Below are positions 8,099-16,650 of a DNA stretch of 64,000 nucleotides, piece by piece. This DNA is from JAQXGO01 sp045592445 (GTDB lineage: Bacteria; Bacillota; Clostridia; UMGS1883; UMGS1540). The DNA lies in the NCBI GenBank assembly GCA_045592445.1, contig JAZNUV010000040.1, forward strand, positions 1 through 64,000, in the 5' to 3' direction. Numbering within the stretch: position 1 is the first letter of the stretch; every line of letters begins with the position of its first letter. The notes beneath the pieces are model-generated. The model had not been told where the DNA came from. It saw only the letters and a program-made list of their open reading frames with translations, and made no database searches. A program made the position numbers and the translations under genes.

Positions 8099-9241
8099 TC
8101 AGAAAATTACCGTATCATAAAGACGCAAAGTACCGTTTTTAGCAGTATTTTCTTTTATAATGACAGTAGATTCGTTTTCATATAAAATTTCAACAGGTTT
8201 AAAAACTTCATCTGTGACCGTTTTTACGTATACACCTTTCTCACCATTTTCAGTCTGTATTGCTTTTGATGATACTTTTAGCCCTTCATATCGCCCTAAA
8301 ATAATATCTACATGCATTTTGCGACGTGATAAAAACCCTTCAGGAGTTTGATAAGAAGAAACAACGACAGCAATTTTCCCATCTTCCGGTTGGGACACAG
8401 AAATAATATCTGTTGAAATAATGATTCCACCTAAGTCATGCACTCTGATTCTTAATGTTTTACTTTTTCGAAGTAAATCTTGATGCCTTTCATCCGCCAA
8501 AAAAGCGAATCGCCATTCGCCGCTTTTCATAATTTTGCAGCTTGTCCCATTGCTATATGTAGTGTTTTCAAGTTTTGCGAATGTAGATGGTGTTATATTT
8601 TCCGATGCCTTTAAAGACATAGTTTCTTCGTACCCGTCCGCCTGCAAAAATAAGATGCCGGCTTCCGGACTATAGATTTCTTTAATATGATTCCCGATCT
8701 GTGGATGCAATGTGTCACGCCTTTCACTCAGCACATGCATCAAGTCATTCTTTTGTCCGTTTGCCGCAGTTTTTTCATCTTTGAAACGTAAAAGATCATC
8801 TTTCATCTTGCGAAGAGTTGATAGATCCCCCGTATCAGCTGCTACTGTAATTTCACGCGATATATTTGTTATTTGCTCATCCGTACGAAGTGTCTGCGTT
8901 TGTTCAACCATCGGCGCAATGCTATCCAATTTCTTCATTCTGTCTTCAATTCTAAGAAACTCATATAAAGCACTTTCGTTTGTATCAGCCGTCAAAACCG
9001 CACCAATTCTTGCACCTTTTTTGATACGTTCACCGTCGCTTGCCATCGGTTTTAAAACGCCATCATTCGTGGAGACCAAAATCTCATCCTTAAATAAATA
9101 TGCCGTTGTGCTAAAAGTGTTTTCTAAGACACCATGATTTACCATTTCCGTGTCTGCCTGTCCAAAAAGCAGGATAATTAAATTGAAAACAATAAAAACA
9201 AGCCCCAGAACAAGCACCGAAATTTTAAATTTCTTTTTCAA
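8099..9241 (-). CDS. HlyD-like membrane-anchored protein in the sepF/divIVA operon
   Basis: A 380-residue protein with one N-terminal membrane segment (about residues 7-27) and a large extracytoplasmic part. Residues about 55-85 (VLKPMASDGERIKKGARIGAVL) resemble the lipoyl/biotinyl hairpin half of HlyD/RND adaptor proteins, a helical stretch follows (about 90-180), and a beta-rich C terminus resembles the membrane-proximal domain. No transport ATPase or permease lies nearby, so a role as an efflux adaptor is doubtful; the placement among division genes suggests an envelope function (inference). The start is TTG, supported by AAAGGAG seven bases upstream, and it overlaps the miaA stop by four bases (TTGA). 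Confidence 0.75.
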   Translation of the reverse strand: MKKKFKISVLVLGLVFIVFNLIILLFGQADTEMVNHGVLENTFSTTAYLFKDEILVSTNDGVLKPMASDGERIKKGARIGAVLTADTNESALYEFLRIEDRMKKLDSIAPMVEQTQTLRTDEQITNISREITVAADTGDLSTLRKMKDDLLRFKDEKTAANGQKNDLMHVLSERRDTLHPQIGNHIKEIYSPEAGILFLQADGYEETMSLKASENITPSTFAKLENTTYSNGTSCKIMKSGEWRFAFLADERHQDLLRKSKTLRIRVHDLGGIIISTDIISVSQPEDGKIAVVVSSYQTPEGFLSRRKMHVDIILGRYEGLKVSSKAIQTENGEKGVYVKTVTDEVFKPVEILYENESTVIIKENTAKNGTLRLYDTVIF

Positions 9242-10170
9242 TTTTTCGCTCCTTTGCCGTTTCGGAATGTGTGAACAATAAGCGAAACATTCTCATCCAT
9301 ATCCGCTTGCCCATTTAGCCAATGAATATTGGAATTTGCACGAAACCATGTCATTTGACGTTTTGCAAGTCTGCGTGTGTTACGCTTTATCAGGGAAATG
9401 GCTTCTCCATAGGTTGCTTTTCCATCCAAATACCAAAATAATTCCTTGTATCCAACGCCTTGTTTTGCAGTTACATTTTTTCCATGTAATTGTGCATGTA
9501 AAGCCTTCACTTCAGAGAGCAAACCATCTCTTTCCATTGCATCTACACGTCTATTTATTCTATTATACAAAATTTCTCGCGGAAGTTCAAGTCCAAATAT
9601 AAAATTATCGTAAATTTTTTCATATTTTTTTTCAGAATGCCAAGTTTTTGTTTTTCCCGTTGTTAAAAAAATTTCATGTGCACGCAAGATTCTGCGTTTT
9701 TCTGCCGGATGCAGTTTCGAAGCAGTCACAGAATCAATTTTTGCAAGCTCGGCATATAGCGTCTCTCCGCCTTCTTTTTCCCACCGTTCTTCCAGCATGT
9801 CCCGCACTTTTTGATTAAATGAATCCTGCGAAAGTAATCTATTTTCACAAACTGTATCTATATAAAGACCTGTACCCCCTGCCAATATTGGAGTTTTACC
9901 ACGAGAAACTACTTCCTTGATTGCAGTATGCGCCATTTTTGTAAACTGCTCTAAAGAAAAATTCTCATACGGTTCAACTACATCCAAAAGATGATGCGGT
10001 ATACCTTGCATCTCCGTTTGATTTGGCTTTGCTGTTCCAATATTCATATTTCGATATACCTGCATAGAATCAGCAGATATGATTTCACCATTTATGTGTT
10101 TTGCAACCTCTATTGCAAGCGCTGTTTTACCTGAGGCTGTCGGCCCCGTAATAACAAGAAGTGGTATCAT
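9238..10170 (-). CDS. miaA: tRNA dimethylallyltransferase
   Basis: A 310-residue enzyme that transfers the dimethylallyl group to N6 of A37 in tRNAs reading UNN codons. The P-loop GPTASGKT is at 9-16, the DSMQVYR and PHHLLD motifs follow, and GGTGLY near residue 95 belongs to the substrate site. The start chosen (10170) begins MIPLLVITGPTASGKT and has an AGAGAGGAAAG ribosome binding site. A longer reading frame exists upstream but only adds non-conserved residues. Even so, the gene overlaps the comF 3' end by 44 bases, which suggests coupled translation. No hfq gene follows. Confidence 0.95.
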   Translation of the reverse strand: MIPLLVITGPTASGKTALAIEVAKHINGEIISADSMQVYRNMNIGTAKPNQTEMQGIPHHLLDVVEPYENFSLEQFTKMAHTAIKEVVSRGKTPILAGGTGLYIDTVCENRLLSQDSFNQKVRDMLEERWEKEGGETLYAELAKIDSVTASKLHPAEKRRILRAHEIFLTTGKTKTWHSEKKYEKIYDNFIFGLELPREILYNRINRRVDAMERDGLLSEVKALHAQLHGKNVTAKQGVGYKELFWYLDGKATYGEAISLIKRNTRRLAKRQMTWFRANSNIHWLNGQADMDENVSLIVHTFRNGKGAKN

Positions 10171-10909
10171 AGCTTTCCTCTCTGTCTTTTTCTGACACAT
10201 AGCCAACGGGTGGTGTGACGGCAGCTGTTGCTGCTATAACCTGTGCAGCACCCGCTTTTTTCAAAATTCTTGCACAAACATCGAGCGTTGAACCGGTTGT
10301 TAAAATATCATCAACTAATAAAATGCATTGATTGCTTATATCTGTTTTACATGCGAATGAGAACACATCTCGCAGTGCAATCATTCTATCTCTTCGATTT
10401 CTGGAAGATTGTGGCGGCGTATTCACACATTTTTTAATCATGGGCACGACAGGTATATTCAGTATCTTTCCGATATTATTAGCCAAAAGCGCCGCTTGAT
10501 TATAGCCACGTTCAGTTTCTTTTTTTGGATGCATGGGTACATAGGTAATTATATCAGGGCGTGGTGCACCCTCCTCACGCATATGCATTACAATAAATGA
10601 CGCAAACGTCTCGCTACGCACTACCTTTCCATGGAACTTAAAACCAATCAACGCCTTTCTTACTGAATCTTTATACAAAAGCGGTGCATACGCTTTTGTA
10701 AAGGCACGTTTATGGGTTTTACATGTAGTACAAATTTTATCTCCATACACAACATCTATCGGTGTATCGCATATTTTACAACGTATATTATAGTTATATG
10801 GTATATGTGGAAAGCATTTCTTACAAACAGAAAAACGGTCATTATCCACTAATGTACCACAAAAAATACATTTTGGCGGAAATAAAAAGCGTAAAAGCCA
10901 CCTAAACAT
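10127..10909 (-). CDS. comF: ComF-family protein (phosphoribosyltransferase fold)
   Basis: A 260-residue ComF/GntX-family protein. The N-terminal third holds a cysteine-rich zinc-binding region with four CxxC-type pairs (CIFC, CKKC, CKIC, CTTC), and the C-terminal part has the PRPP-binding signature ILLVDDILTTGSTLD. In naturally competent bacteria ComF is needed to take single-stranded DNA into the cytosol after uptake; in others its role is unclear. It starts eight bases before the recD2 stop and overlaps miaA, so this is a tightly coupled block. The AAGG ribosome binding site lies inside recD2. Confidence 0.9.
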   Translation of the reverse strand: MFRWLLRFLFPPKCIFCGTLVDNDRFSVCKKCFPHIPYNYNIRCKICDTPIDVVYGDKICTTCKTHKRAFTKAYAPLLYKDSVRKALIGFKFHGKVVRSETFASFIVMHMREEGAPRPDIITYVPMHPKKETERGYNQAALLANNIGKILNIPVVPMIKKCVNTPPQSSRNRRDRMIALRDVFSFACKTDISNQCILLVDDILTTGSTLDVCARILKKAGAAQVIAATAAVTPPVGYVSEKDREESYDTTSCYYGADSLR

Positions 10910-13115
10910 TAAAAATACCTTCTATCTTTCGTGCAAGACCGGAAAACCGCGCAGTTTGGCGGTTATTGCTTATCATAGTCTCCATCGCATGCTCGCGGCC
11001 AATTAGAATTGCCAGTTTTTTTGCGCGTGTTACAGCCGTATACAACAAATTTCTGCACATAAGCTGTGGCGCAACAGGATACATTGGAATTATAACTGCT
11101 TCAAATTCACTACCCTGGCTTTTATGCACAGTTACGGCATACGCAAGCTCCAGTTCCTCCAGTTGTGTAAAGTCATAACGAATAATTCTTTCTCCGTCAT
11201 AACAAACTTCTAAGTATTGCCCTTGTAAATTTACGTGTTGAATAATACCAACATCTCCGTTAAATGCACCTTCACCGCTTAAGCTATTATCCGCATTGTG
11301 CCACATAATATCATAATTATTTCGCACTTGCATGACTTTATCTCCCTCACGGTATATCATTTCCCCTACTGTTTTTTCGTTTTTATCTGGCGAAGGCGGA
11401 TTTAAACATGCCTGTAAATGTTTATTTAATACCGTAACCCCAAGCGCAGTTTTCTTAGAAGGGCAAATAACCTGAATTTGTGAAATAGCGTCAAAATTGT
11501 ACGCGCGCGGCAAACGCACAGAGCAAAGATCTCCGATTATATTTTGAATATCTTTCGCATCCTCATGATGCATAAAAAAGAAATCCTTATTCTTTTGATT
11601 TAAAATCGGTCGTTCACCATTATTAATCTTATGCGCATTCACGACAATCATACTTTCTGCCGCTTGTCGATATATATCTGTTAATTTGCAAACCGGAACC
11701 TTTCCGCTTTGAATCATATCGCGGAGAACATTGCCCGCCCCTACAGACGTAAGCTGGTCTGCATCACCAACCATAATCAGTCTACACCCAGGGCGTAAGG
11801 CACGTAAGAGAGCATACATGAGTTGTATGTCCACCATGCTCATTTCATCTACAATAATGACATCTTCATCAAGCGGAACCTCTTCATTTCGCCCGAAAAT
11901 TTGGTTTGTTCCTTCACCTGAGAAATTTAATTCCAAAAGGCGATGTACCGTTTTTGCATCCATTCCGCATGTTTCTGCCAAACGCTTAGCAGCACGGCCG
12001 GTCGGCGCACAAAGTGCAACAGAAAGTCCAGCGGATTGCATAATATCTATCACTGCATTTATTACTGTCGTTTTTCCAGTCCCAGGACCACCCGTAATAA
12101 TAGCTGCGCCTTCATTCATCACAGAAACACAAGCTGAGCGCTGTTCTTTTGAGAGCGTTATGCCGCATCTTGATTCCGCAGATAACACAGCGGCCTCCGC
12201 CGATACACCAATCGAAGTTCTTTTCCCTTCCATAATGGCATAGAGTCTGCGTGCGACACCCACTTCAGCATGGAAGAAAACAGGTAAATAAATAAATGTT
12301 TCATCGCCGCATACTTCTTGAATCAAGGCTCCGGTAAGGAGCATCCCGGAAATTGCATTTTCAATCGCCGTCATATCTGCGCCGAGCATATCTTTTGCAA
12401 TCCGAACAAGCTGTGCAAACGGTAAATACGTATGTCCGCTACCTGCACTCTCTTTTAAAACGAAAATAATTCCGCTTCGCATGCGGGATGCATCACATGC
12501 ATCTACGCCCATTTGCATTGCTATTTTATCTGCTGTTTTAAACCCAATCCCATCTATGTCGCATAAAACATATGGGTTTTTTTCGATTTCTGCAATTGCA
12601 GAAATGCCAAATTTTTTATATACTTTTACAGCAAAATTTGCTGTTACACCATAAGGTTGGAGAAACATAACCACACTCTGTACCGTCTGTTTCTCTAAAA
12701 TAGACGCTTGCATCTCCTCAGCCTTTTTCCGACTAATTCCTTTTATTTTTGCAAGTTCATTCGGCATATCCCGTATGACCACAAGTGCATCCTCACCAAA
12801 GCGCGAAACGATTTTCTGCGCGGTAGCAGGTCCAATTCCTTTAATGATGCCCGATGATAAATACATTAGAATTTGTTTTTTCCCCGTTGGCAAAATTCTT
12901 TCAAAAAAATCGACTTTAAACTGTTCTCCATATTCCGCATGGCTTGTCCATTTTCCGGTAAGCCGTACACTTTCACCCGGTGCAAGACCTGGCATATTGC
13001 CGACAGCAGTAGAAAAAACACCATCCACGTCAATATCGCAAACGGTATATCCGTTTGCGATATTGGAAAATATGATTTCTTCTACTACTCCCTCTATGAC
13101 GATGGTTTCCGCCAT
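10902..13115 (-). CDS. recD2: RecD2-type ATP-dependent DNA helicase
   Basis: A 737-residue superfamily 1B helicase of the RecD2/YrrC type, which acts without RecBC. The N-terminal region contains helix-hairpin-helix DNA-binding motifs (about 85-200, including KGIGPATAQKIV and IDGIGFKTADKIA). Walker A is GGPGTGKT at 342-349 and Walker B is VIIVDEMSMVD near 415. The C-terminal 2A and UvrD-like region has AVTVHKSQGSEF and YTAVTRAKK. RecD2 has been linked to replication fork maintenance and mismatch repair in Bacillus and Deinococcus. A GAGGG ribosome binding site precedes the ATG. Neighbour comF overlaps the 3' end by eight bases. Confidence 0.94.
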   Translation of the reverse strand: MAETIVIEGVVEEIIFSNIANGYTVCDIDVDGVFSTAVGNMPGLAPGESVRLTGKWTSHAEYGEQFKVDFFERILPTGKKQILMYLSSGIIKGIGPATAQKIVSRFGEDALVVIRDMPNELAKIKGISRKKAEEMQASILEKQTVQSVVMFLQPYGVTANFAVKVYKKFGISAIAEIEKNPYVLCDIDGIGFKTADKIAMQMGVDACDASRMRSGIIFVLKESAGSGHTYLPFAQLVRIAKDMLGADMTAIENAISGMLLTGALIQEVCGDETFIYLPVFFHAEVGVARRLYAIMEGKRTSIGVSAEAAVLSAESRCGITLSKEQRSACVSVMNEGAAIITGGPGTGKTTVINAVIDIMQSAGLSVALCAPTGRAAKRLAETCGMDAKTVHRLLELNFSGEGTNQIFGRNEEVPLDEDVIIVDEMSMVDIQLMYALLRALRPGCRLIMVGDADQLTSVGAGNVLRDMIQSGKVPVCKLTDIYRQAAESMIVVNAHKINNGERPILNQKNKDFFFMHHEDAKDIQNIIGDLCSVRLPRAYNFDAISQIQVICPSKKTALGVTVLNKHLQACLNPPSPDKNEKTVGEMIYREGDKVMQVRNNYDIMWHNADNSLSGEGAFNGDVGIIQHVNLQGQYLEVCYDGERIIRYDFTQLEELELAYAVTVHKSQGSEFEAVIIPMYPVAPQLMCRNLLYTAVTRAKKLAILIGREHAMETMISNNRQTARFSGLARKIEGIFNV

Positions 13116-13132
13116 AAAATCCCTCTCTTTGG

Positions 13133-13405
13133 TTACTCTTTTCGTTCAATGCCAAAGCGTCTGCAAATTGCATTTATATATATGTTGTCTTGCCCTTTTA
13201 CATATACACTTGCATTCTCAAAATATTTTTCTGCAAGCCGTTTGGCCGTTATAACTGCATTTTCCACATCCTCCGGAACATCATCGCCGCTTATGATAAT
13301 CTCAACATATGTACGCGCCGGTACTGTGATTGCACGAATCAACAAAACGACGGTCCATACCAAAAGCAGGGTGATAAGGAGTGGTATTCCATACTGCATA
13401 AGCAT
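13133..13405 (-). CDS. small conserved-looking membrane protein, unknown function
   Basis: A 90-residue protein with one N-terminal membrane segment (about residues 3-27, LLITLLLVWTVVLLIRAI) followed by a small soluble domain of beta-alpha-beta character (about 30-90, YVEIIISGDDVPEDVENA onward). I do not recognise a named family. A good ribosome binding site (AGGAGGCGAG) supports translation. It is located between metK and recD2 with short gaps on both sides (51 and 17 bases), so it is co-transcribed with them. The charged residues after the helix (RTYVE) leave topology uncertain. Confidence 0.75.
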   Translation of the reverse strand: MLMQYGIPLLITLLLVWTVVLLIRAITVPARTYVEIIISGDDVPEDVENAVITAKRLAEKYFENASVYVKGQDNIYINAICRRFGIERKE

Positions 13406-13456
13406 ACTACTCGCCTCCTGCTTCTATTGTATGCATCAAAAGCTCGCTTGGTGTCT

Positions 13457-14620
13457 TTAGAGTAATGCGTCCTTAAGTGCATCAGCCATATCTGTCTTTT
13501 CCCACGGGTATGCAGAATTTCCAAAATGCCCGTATGCAGCGGTTTGTGCAAAAATCGGGCGACGAAGTCCCAGTTTTTCAATCATTCCATCCGGCCGCAT
13601 ATCAAATAATGCACTAACTGTTTCTGTAAGTTTTTCTTCTGAAACCTTTCCTGTACCAAATGTATCCACCCGAAGGGATACAGGGCGTGCAACGCCAATT
13701 GCATATGCTGCCTGTAATTCGCATCTGTCTGCAAGACCTGCCGCTGTGATATTTTTTGCAATATAACGGAGCATGTATGCTGCTGTTCTATCTACTTTTG
13801 TTGCATCTTTTCCAGACAATGCTCCACCGCCGTGGCGTGCAAAGCCACCGTACGTATCAACAATAATTTTACGCCCTGTAAGGCCGGTATCTCCATGCGG
13901 ACCACCTACAACAAAACGACCGGTCGGGTTAATAAATATTTTCGTATTATCATCAAGAAGAGCGCCGGGCACAACAGGTTTTATAACGGTTTCATAAATA
14001 TCCGCACGCAACTTTTCAATATCTACATCAGGGTCATGTTGCGCAGAAATAACAATTGCCTCCACACGTTTTACAACATTGCCGTCATATTCTACTGTAA
14101 CCTGACTTTTTCCGTCCGGTCTTAAATATAAAAGTGTTCCATCTTCCCGCACCGCGGAAAGACGGCGTGTAAGCGCGTGTGCAAGTGCAATTGGAAGCGG
14201 CATAAATTCCTCTGTTTCATTGCAGGCATATCCAAACATAAGCCCTTGGTCACCCGCGCCAAGTTCTTGTATGCCACCCAGCTTTGATTCATATGAGTTA
14301 TCTACGCCCATCGCAATATCAGGCGACTGCTCACGTATACAGTTTAAAACTGCACACGTTTCCGCGTCAAAACCATAACTTGCTTTGTTATAACCAATTT
14401 CTCGAATGGTTTGTCTTGCAATATTTGCAATATCCACATAACAGTTTGTCGTAATTTCTCCCATAACCATCACAAGACCAGTTGTTGCTGCCACCTCACA
14501 AGCAACACGTGCGGTAGGGTCCTGTGCCAAGATAGCATCCAAAACGCTGTCCGATACTTTATCACACAACTTATCGGGATGTCCCGCTGTTACAGATTCT
14601 GAAGTAAAATAGTGTTTCAT
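13457..14620 (-). CDS. metK: S-adenosylmethionine synthetase
   Basis: A 387-residue enzyme making S-adenosylmethionine from methionine and ATP. The N terminus MKHYFTSESVTAGHPDKLCD is canonical, with the catalytic histidine in GHPDK. The GAGDQGLMFGYA loop and the GGGALSGKDATKVDR phosphate-binding region are intact. I prefer the ATG at 14620 over an in-frame GTG 21 bases upstream because it aligns with the family N terminus. First gene of a long operon from a consensus promoter. No SAM riboswitch structure is seen in the short 5' leader. Confidence 0.97.
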   Translation of the reverse strand: MKHYFTSESVTAGHPDKLCDKVSDSVLDAILAQDPTARVACEVAATTGLVMVMGEITTNCYVDIANIARQTIREIGYNKASYGFDAETCAVLNCIREQSPDIAMGVDNSYESKLGGIQELGAGDQGLMFGYACNETEEFMPLPIALAHALTRRLSAVREDGTLLYLRPDGKSQVTVEYDGNVVKRVEAIVISAQHDPDVDIEKLRADIYETVIKPVVPGALLDDNTKIFINPTGRFVVGGPHGDTGLTGRKIIVDTYGGFARHGGGALSGKDATKVDRTAAYMLRYIAKNITAAGLADRCELQAAYAIGVARPVSLRVDTFGTGKVSEEKLTETVSALFDMRPDGMIEKLGLRRPIFAQTAAYGHFGNSAYPWEKTDMADALKDALL

Positions 14621-14676
14621 AATGGTACTCTTCTTTCTCACAAATTAAATCGTATTTTATTCCATACTTTTATTTT

Positions 14677-14705
14677 ATTATATCTTTTTTTACAGGAATT
14701 GTCAA
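14677..14705 (-). promoter_or_regulatory. consensus sigma-A promoter of the metK-rluD operon
   Basis: Reverse strand TTGACA (14705-14700) and TATAAT (14682-14677) with a 17-base spacer: a perfect match to consensus. It lies about 57 bases upstream of the metK ATG, so the leader is short and leaves no room for a SAM riboswitch. Confidence 0.9.
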
Positions 14706-14777
14706 TCCTTTTACAGCAAAATATACTTATAGATTTTAATTAAAATTTCAAAAAATGTTTTCTTTTTAAAGAAGAAA

Positions 14778-14786
14778 TGATATAAT
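14778..14786 (+). promoter_or_regulatory. extended -10 promoter of nfo
   Basis: TGATATAAT at 14778-14786 is a perfect extended -10 element (TGn followed by TATAAT), 28 bases ahead of the nfo ATG. There is only a poor -35 (TTTTCT) at the right spacing, consistent with an extended -10 promoter. It diverges from the metK promoter. Confidence 0.65.
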
Positions 14787-14814
14787 GAAAAAAAAGTCAT
14801 GCGGAGGTTTATAT

Positions 14815-15651
14815 ATGTTTTATATTGGATGCCATTTATCATCATCTGATGGTTTCGCTGCCATGGGTCGTACTGCCCTTTCCATTGGTGCAAATACCTT
14901 TCAGTTTTTTTCAAGAAATCCACGTGGCGGTGCAGCCAAACCAATGGATATAGAGGATGCCGCTGCACTCATGGCACTTTGTAAAGAAAATAATTTTGGC
15001 CCGCTTTTGGTTCATGCGCCATATACTTTAAACGCCTGCTCAAAGGATAATAAAATCCGTGATTTCGCACGCCTTACATTTGAAGACGATTTAGCGAGAC
15101 TTCAATATTTGCCCGGTAATCTATATAACTTCCATCCGGGCAGTCATGTTGGACAAGGCGTAGAAACGGGCATTATTCAAATTACGGAAATATTAAATGA
15201 TGTCTTATTTAAAGAACAAAAAACCACTGTTCTTTTGGAAACAATGGCAGGCAAAGGTTCTGAAGTTTGCAGCAAATTCGAAGAAATACGCTCCATTATT
15301 GATGGTGTTACACTTTCTGACAAGCTCGGTGTATGCCTTGATACTTGCCATGTGTATGACGCTGGTTATGATATTGTTAATGATTTAAATGGTGTATTAG
15401 AAGAGTTTGACCGAATTATAGGCCTTTCCCGACTTCGTGCCATACACCTAAACGACAGCATGAATCCCTTTTCAAGCCACAAAGACCGACACCAAAACAT
15501 AGGACATGGTTCATTGGGGCTTGATGCGATACAGGCTATAATCAACCATCCCTTGCTTCGCCATTTGCCTTTTTATTTGGAAACCCCTACAGATGATGCC
15601 GGGCATGGCGAGGAAATCGCTCTTTTGAAAACCTTATATAAAGATTCTTGA
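14815..15651 (+). CDS. nfo: deoxyribonuclease IV (AP endonuclease)
   Basis: A 278-residue TIM-barrel zinc enzyme that nicks DNA 5' of abasic sites in base excision repair. Family motifs are present in order: IGCHLSSSDGF at the N terminus, NTFQFFSRNPR near 30, YNFHPGSHVGQG, VLLETMAGKGSEVC (metal-ligand glutamate), GVCLDTCHVYDAGYD and HLNDSMNPFSSHKDRHQNIGHG. The start at 14815 is preceded by CGGAGG at the correct distance; a frame extension to 14785 would place the ribosome binding site inside the gene. It is transcribed alone and ends in a strong hairpin. Confidence 0.95.
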   Translation: MFYIGCHLSSSDGFAAMGRTALSIGANTFQFFSRNPRGGAAKPMDIEDAAALMALCKENNFGPLLVHAPYTLNACSKDNKIRDFARLTFEDDLARLQYLPGNLYNFHPGSHVGQGVETGIIQITEILNDVLFKEQKTTVLLETMAGKGSEVCSKFEEIRSIIDGVTLSDKLGVCLDTCHVYDAGYDIVNDLNGVLEEFDRIIGLSRLRAIHLNDSMNPFSSHKDRHQNIGHGSLGLDAIQAIINHPLLRHLPFYLETPTDDAGHGEEIALLKTLYKDS

Positions 15652-15663
15652 AAAAATATAACG

Positions 15664-15695
15664 ATAGCGCAGTAGATTGACAACTACTGCGCTAT
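15664..15695. terminator. bidirectional terminator between nfo and the stalk-domain gene
   Basis: Perfect 12-bp hairpin ATAGCGCAGTAG (15664-15675) / CTACTGCGCTAT (15684-15695) with an 8-base loop. It is T-rich on the right for the plus strand and has TTTTTT shortly beyond the stem on the minus strand, so it can end nfo and the opposing gene. Confidence 0.85.
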
Positions 15696-15724
15696 TTAAT
15701 TTGTCTTTTATTTGTGGGTATACA

Positions 15725-16612
15725 CTAATCCCAGAAAAATGTCAATTGCATAATATCTTCATGTAAAATCAACAACGAAACTCGACGTTGTTCCAAATCA
15801 TCAATCCGATACTGTTCATAGTCATGCATTGCCGCAGTTGCATCACCACCGGTACGTAGTGTTTCTGCCATTATCAACATTGTTTCACAGGCATACCGCA
15901 TATTGACCATTGCCCACCACAGCTCCATGGCTGATTTATCAAAACCATAAGGTTCTTTGTATACTTTATAAGCGTCAAACTGCTCTACCATTGTTTTATA
16001 AAAAGCCTTAAATGTATCTACTGTTTCCTGCTTGTAGACACCGCTTTGTACCATTTCCAAAAGAGGCTGCAACGCTCTGTCTCCTTGTGATAATAAAAGC
16101 AATCCTCCATAGAAATGCGAGCGAATATACTGGATTTCATCATCAAAGTATTCCGCGTCAAAGCAGTATACCTCGGCACTTTTATAGTTTGGGTCAAATT
16201 GTGCTTCCCCTACCATCGCAATATCACGAAGCCGTACCGCCGTTCTTCCTCCAATATTATAAGAGGGGATTTCCTTGTCTCGATAATATGTACGAATATC
16301 GGTTCTGTAAACATCAAACACTTTTTGCCCAACAGGTCTCGTTTCGCAAGTTGGTATTGTGGGCGTGACAGGCTTTGTGAAATCCCGATAAAAGTGCACT
16401 GTTTTTGTTTCTGCATCCCAATTAACAGTAAACCCAAAATTTTCGAGGTCGCGAACAAGAATCGCCGTATACCCGTCTATATTATAAGAAGGTACCATGA
16501 GGCAATCAATATATGCTTTTATATCGGTCGCATACCCTGTTCCAATAATTTCCGCCTGTACAGAAAATGGTAAAAGCACACACAAAAGGAGTATACACAC
16601 TATTTTTTTCAT
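15725..16612 (-). CDS. secreted protein with two copper-amine-oxidase-N-like (stalk) repeats
   Basis: A 295-residue protein. Residues 1-20 form a clear signal peptide (MKKIVCILLLCVLLPFSVQA). Two tandem copies of a beta-rich module follow, at about 24-75 and 88-145; aligned by eye they share the pattern TDIKAY..PSYNIDGYTAI.VRD versus TDIRTY..PSYNIGGRTAV.LRD. This is the copper amine oxidase N-terminal-like (stalk) domain that Firmicutes use as a surface or spore module; no amine oxidase is attached. The remaining 150 residues are predicted helical and unrecognised. It follows the VanW-like gene by 38 bases and is probably co-transcribed with it. Confidence 0.75.
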   Translation of the reverse strand: MKKIVCILLLCVLLPFSVQAEIIGTGYATDIKAYIDCLMVPSYNIDGYTAILVRDLENFGFTVNWDAETKTVHFYRDFTKPVTPTIPTCETRPVGQKVFDVYRTDIRTYYRDKEIPSYNIGGRTAVRLRDIAMVGEAQFDPNYKSAEVYCFDAEYFDDEIQYIRSHFYGGLLLLSQGDRALQPLLEMVQSGVYKQETVDTFKAFYKTMVEQFDAYKVYKEPYGFDKSAMELWWAMVNMRYACETMLIMAETLRTGGDATAAMHDYEQYRIDDLEQRRVSLLILHEDIMQLTFFWD

Positions 16613-16650
16613 AAAAATGCTCTCCTTGTTTTTCTTTTGTCATACTGACA

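Noticed and set aside
14621..14700. SAM riboswitch upstream of metK
   Set aside because: The consensus promoter leaves a leader of only about 50 nt and no SAM-I/SAM-II type helices are visible.
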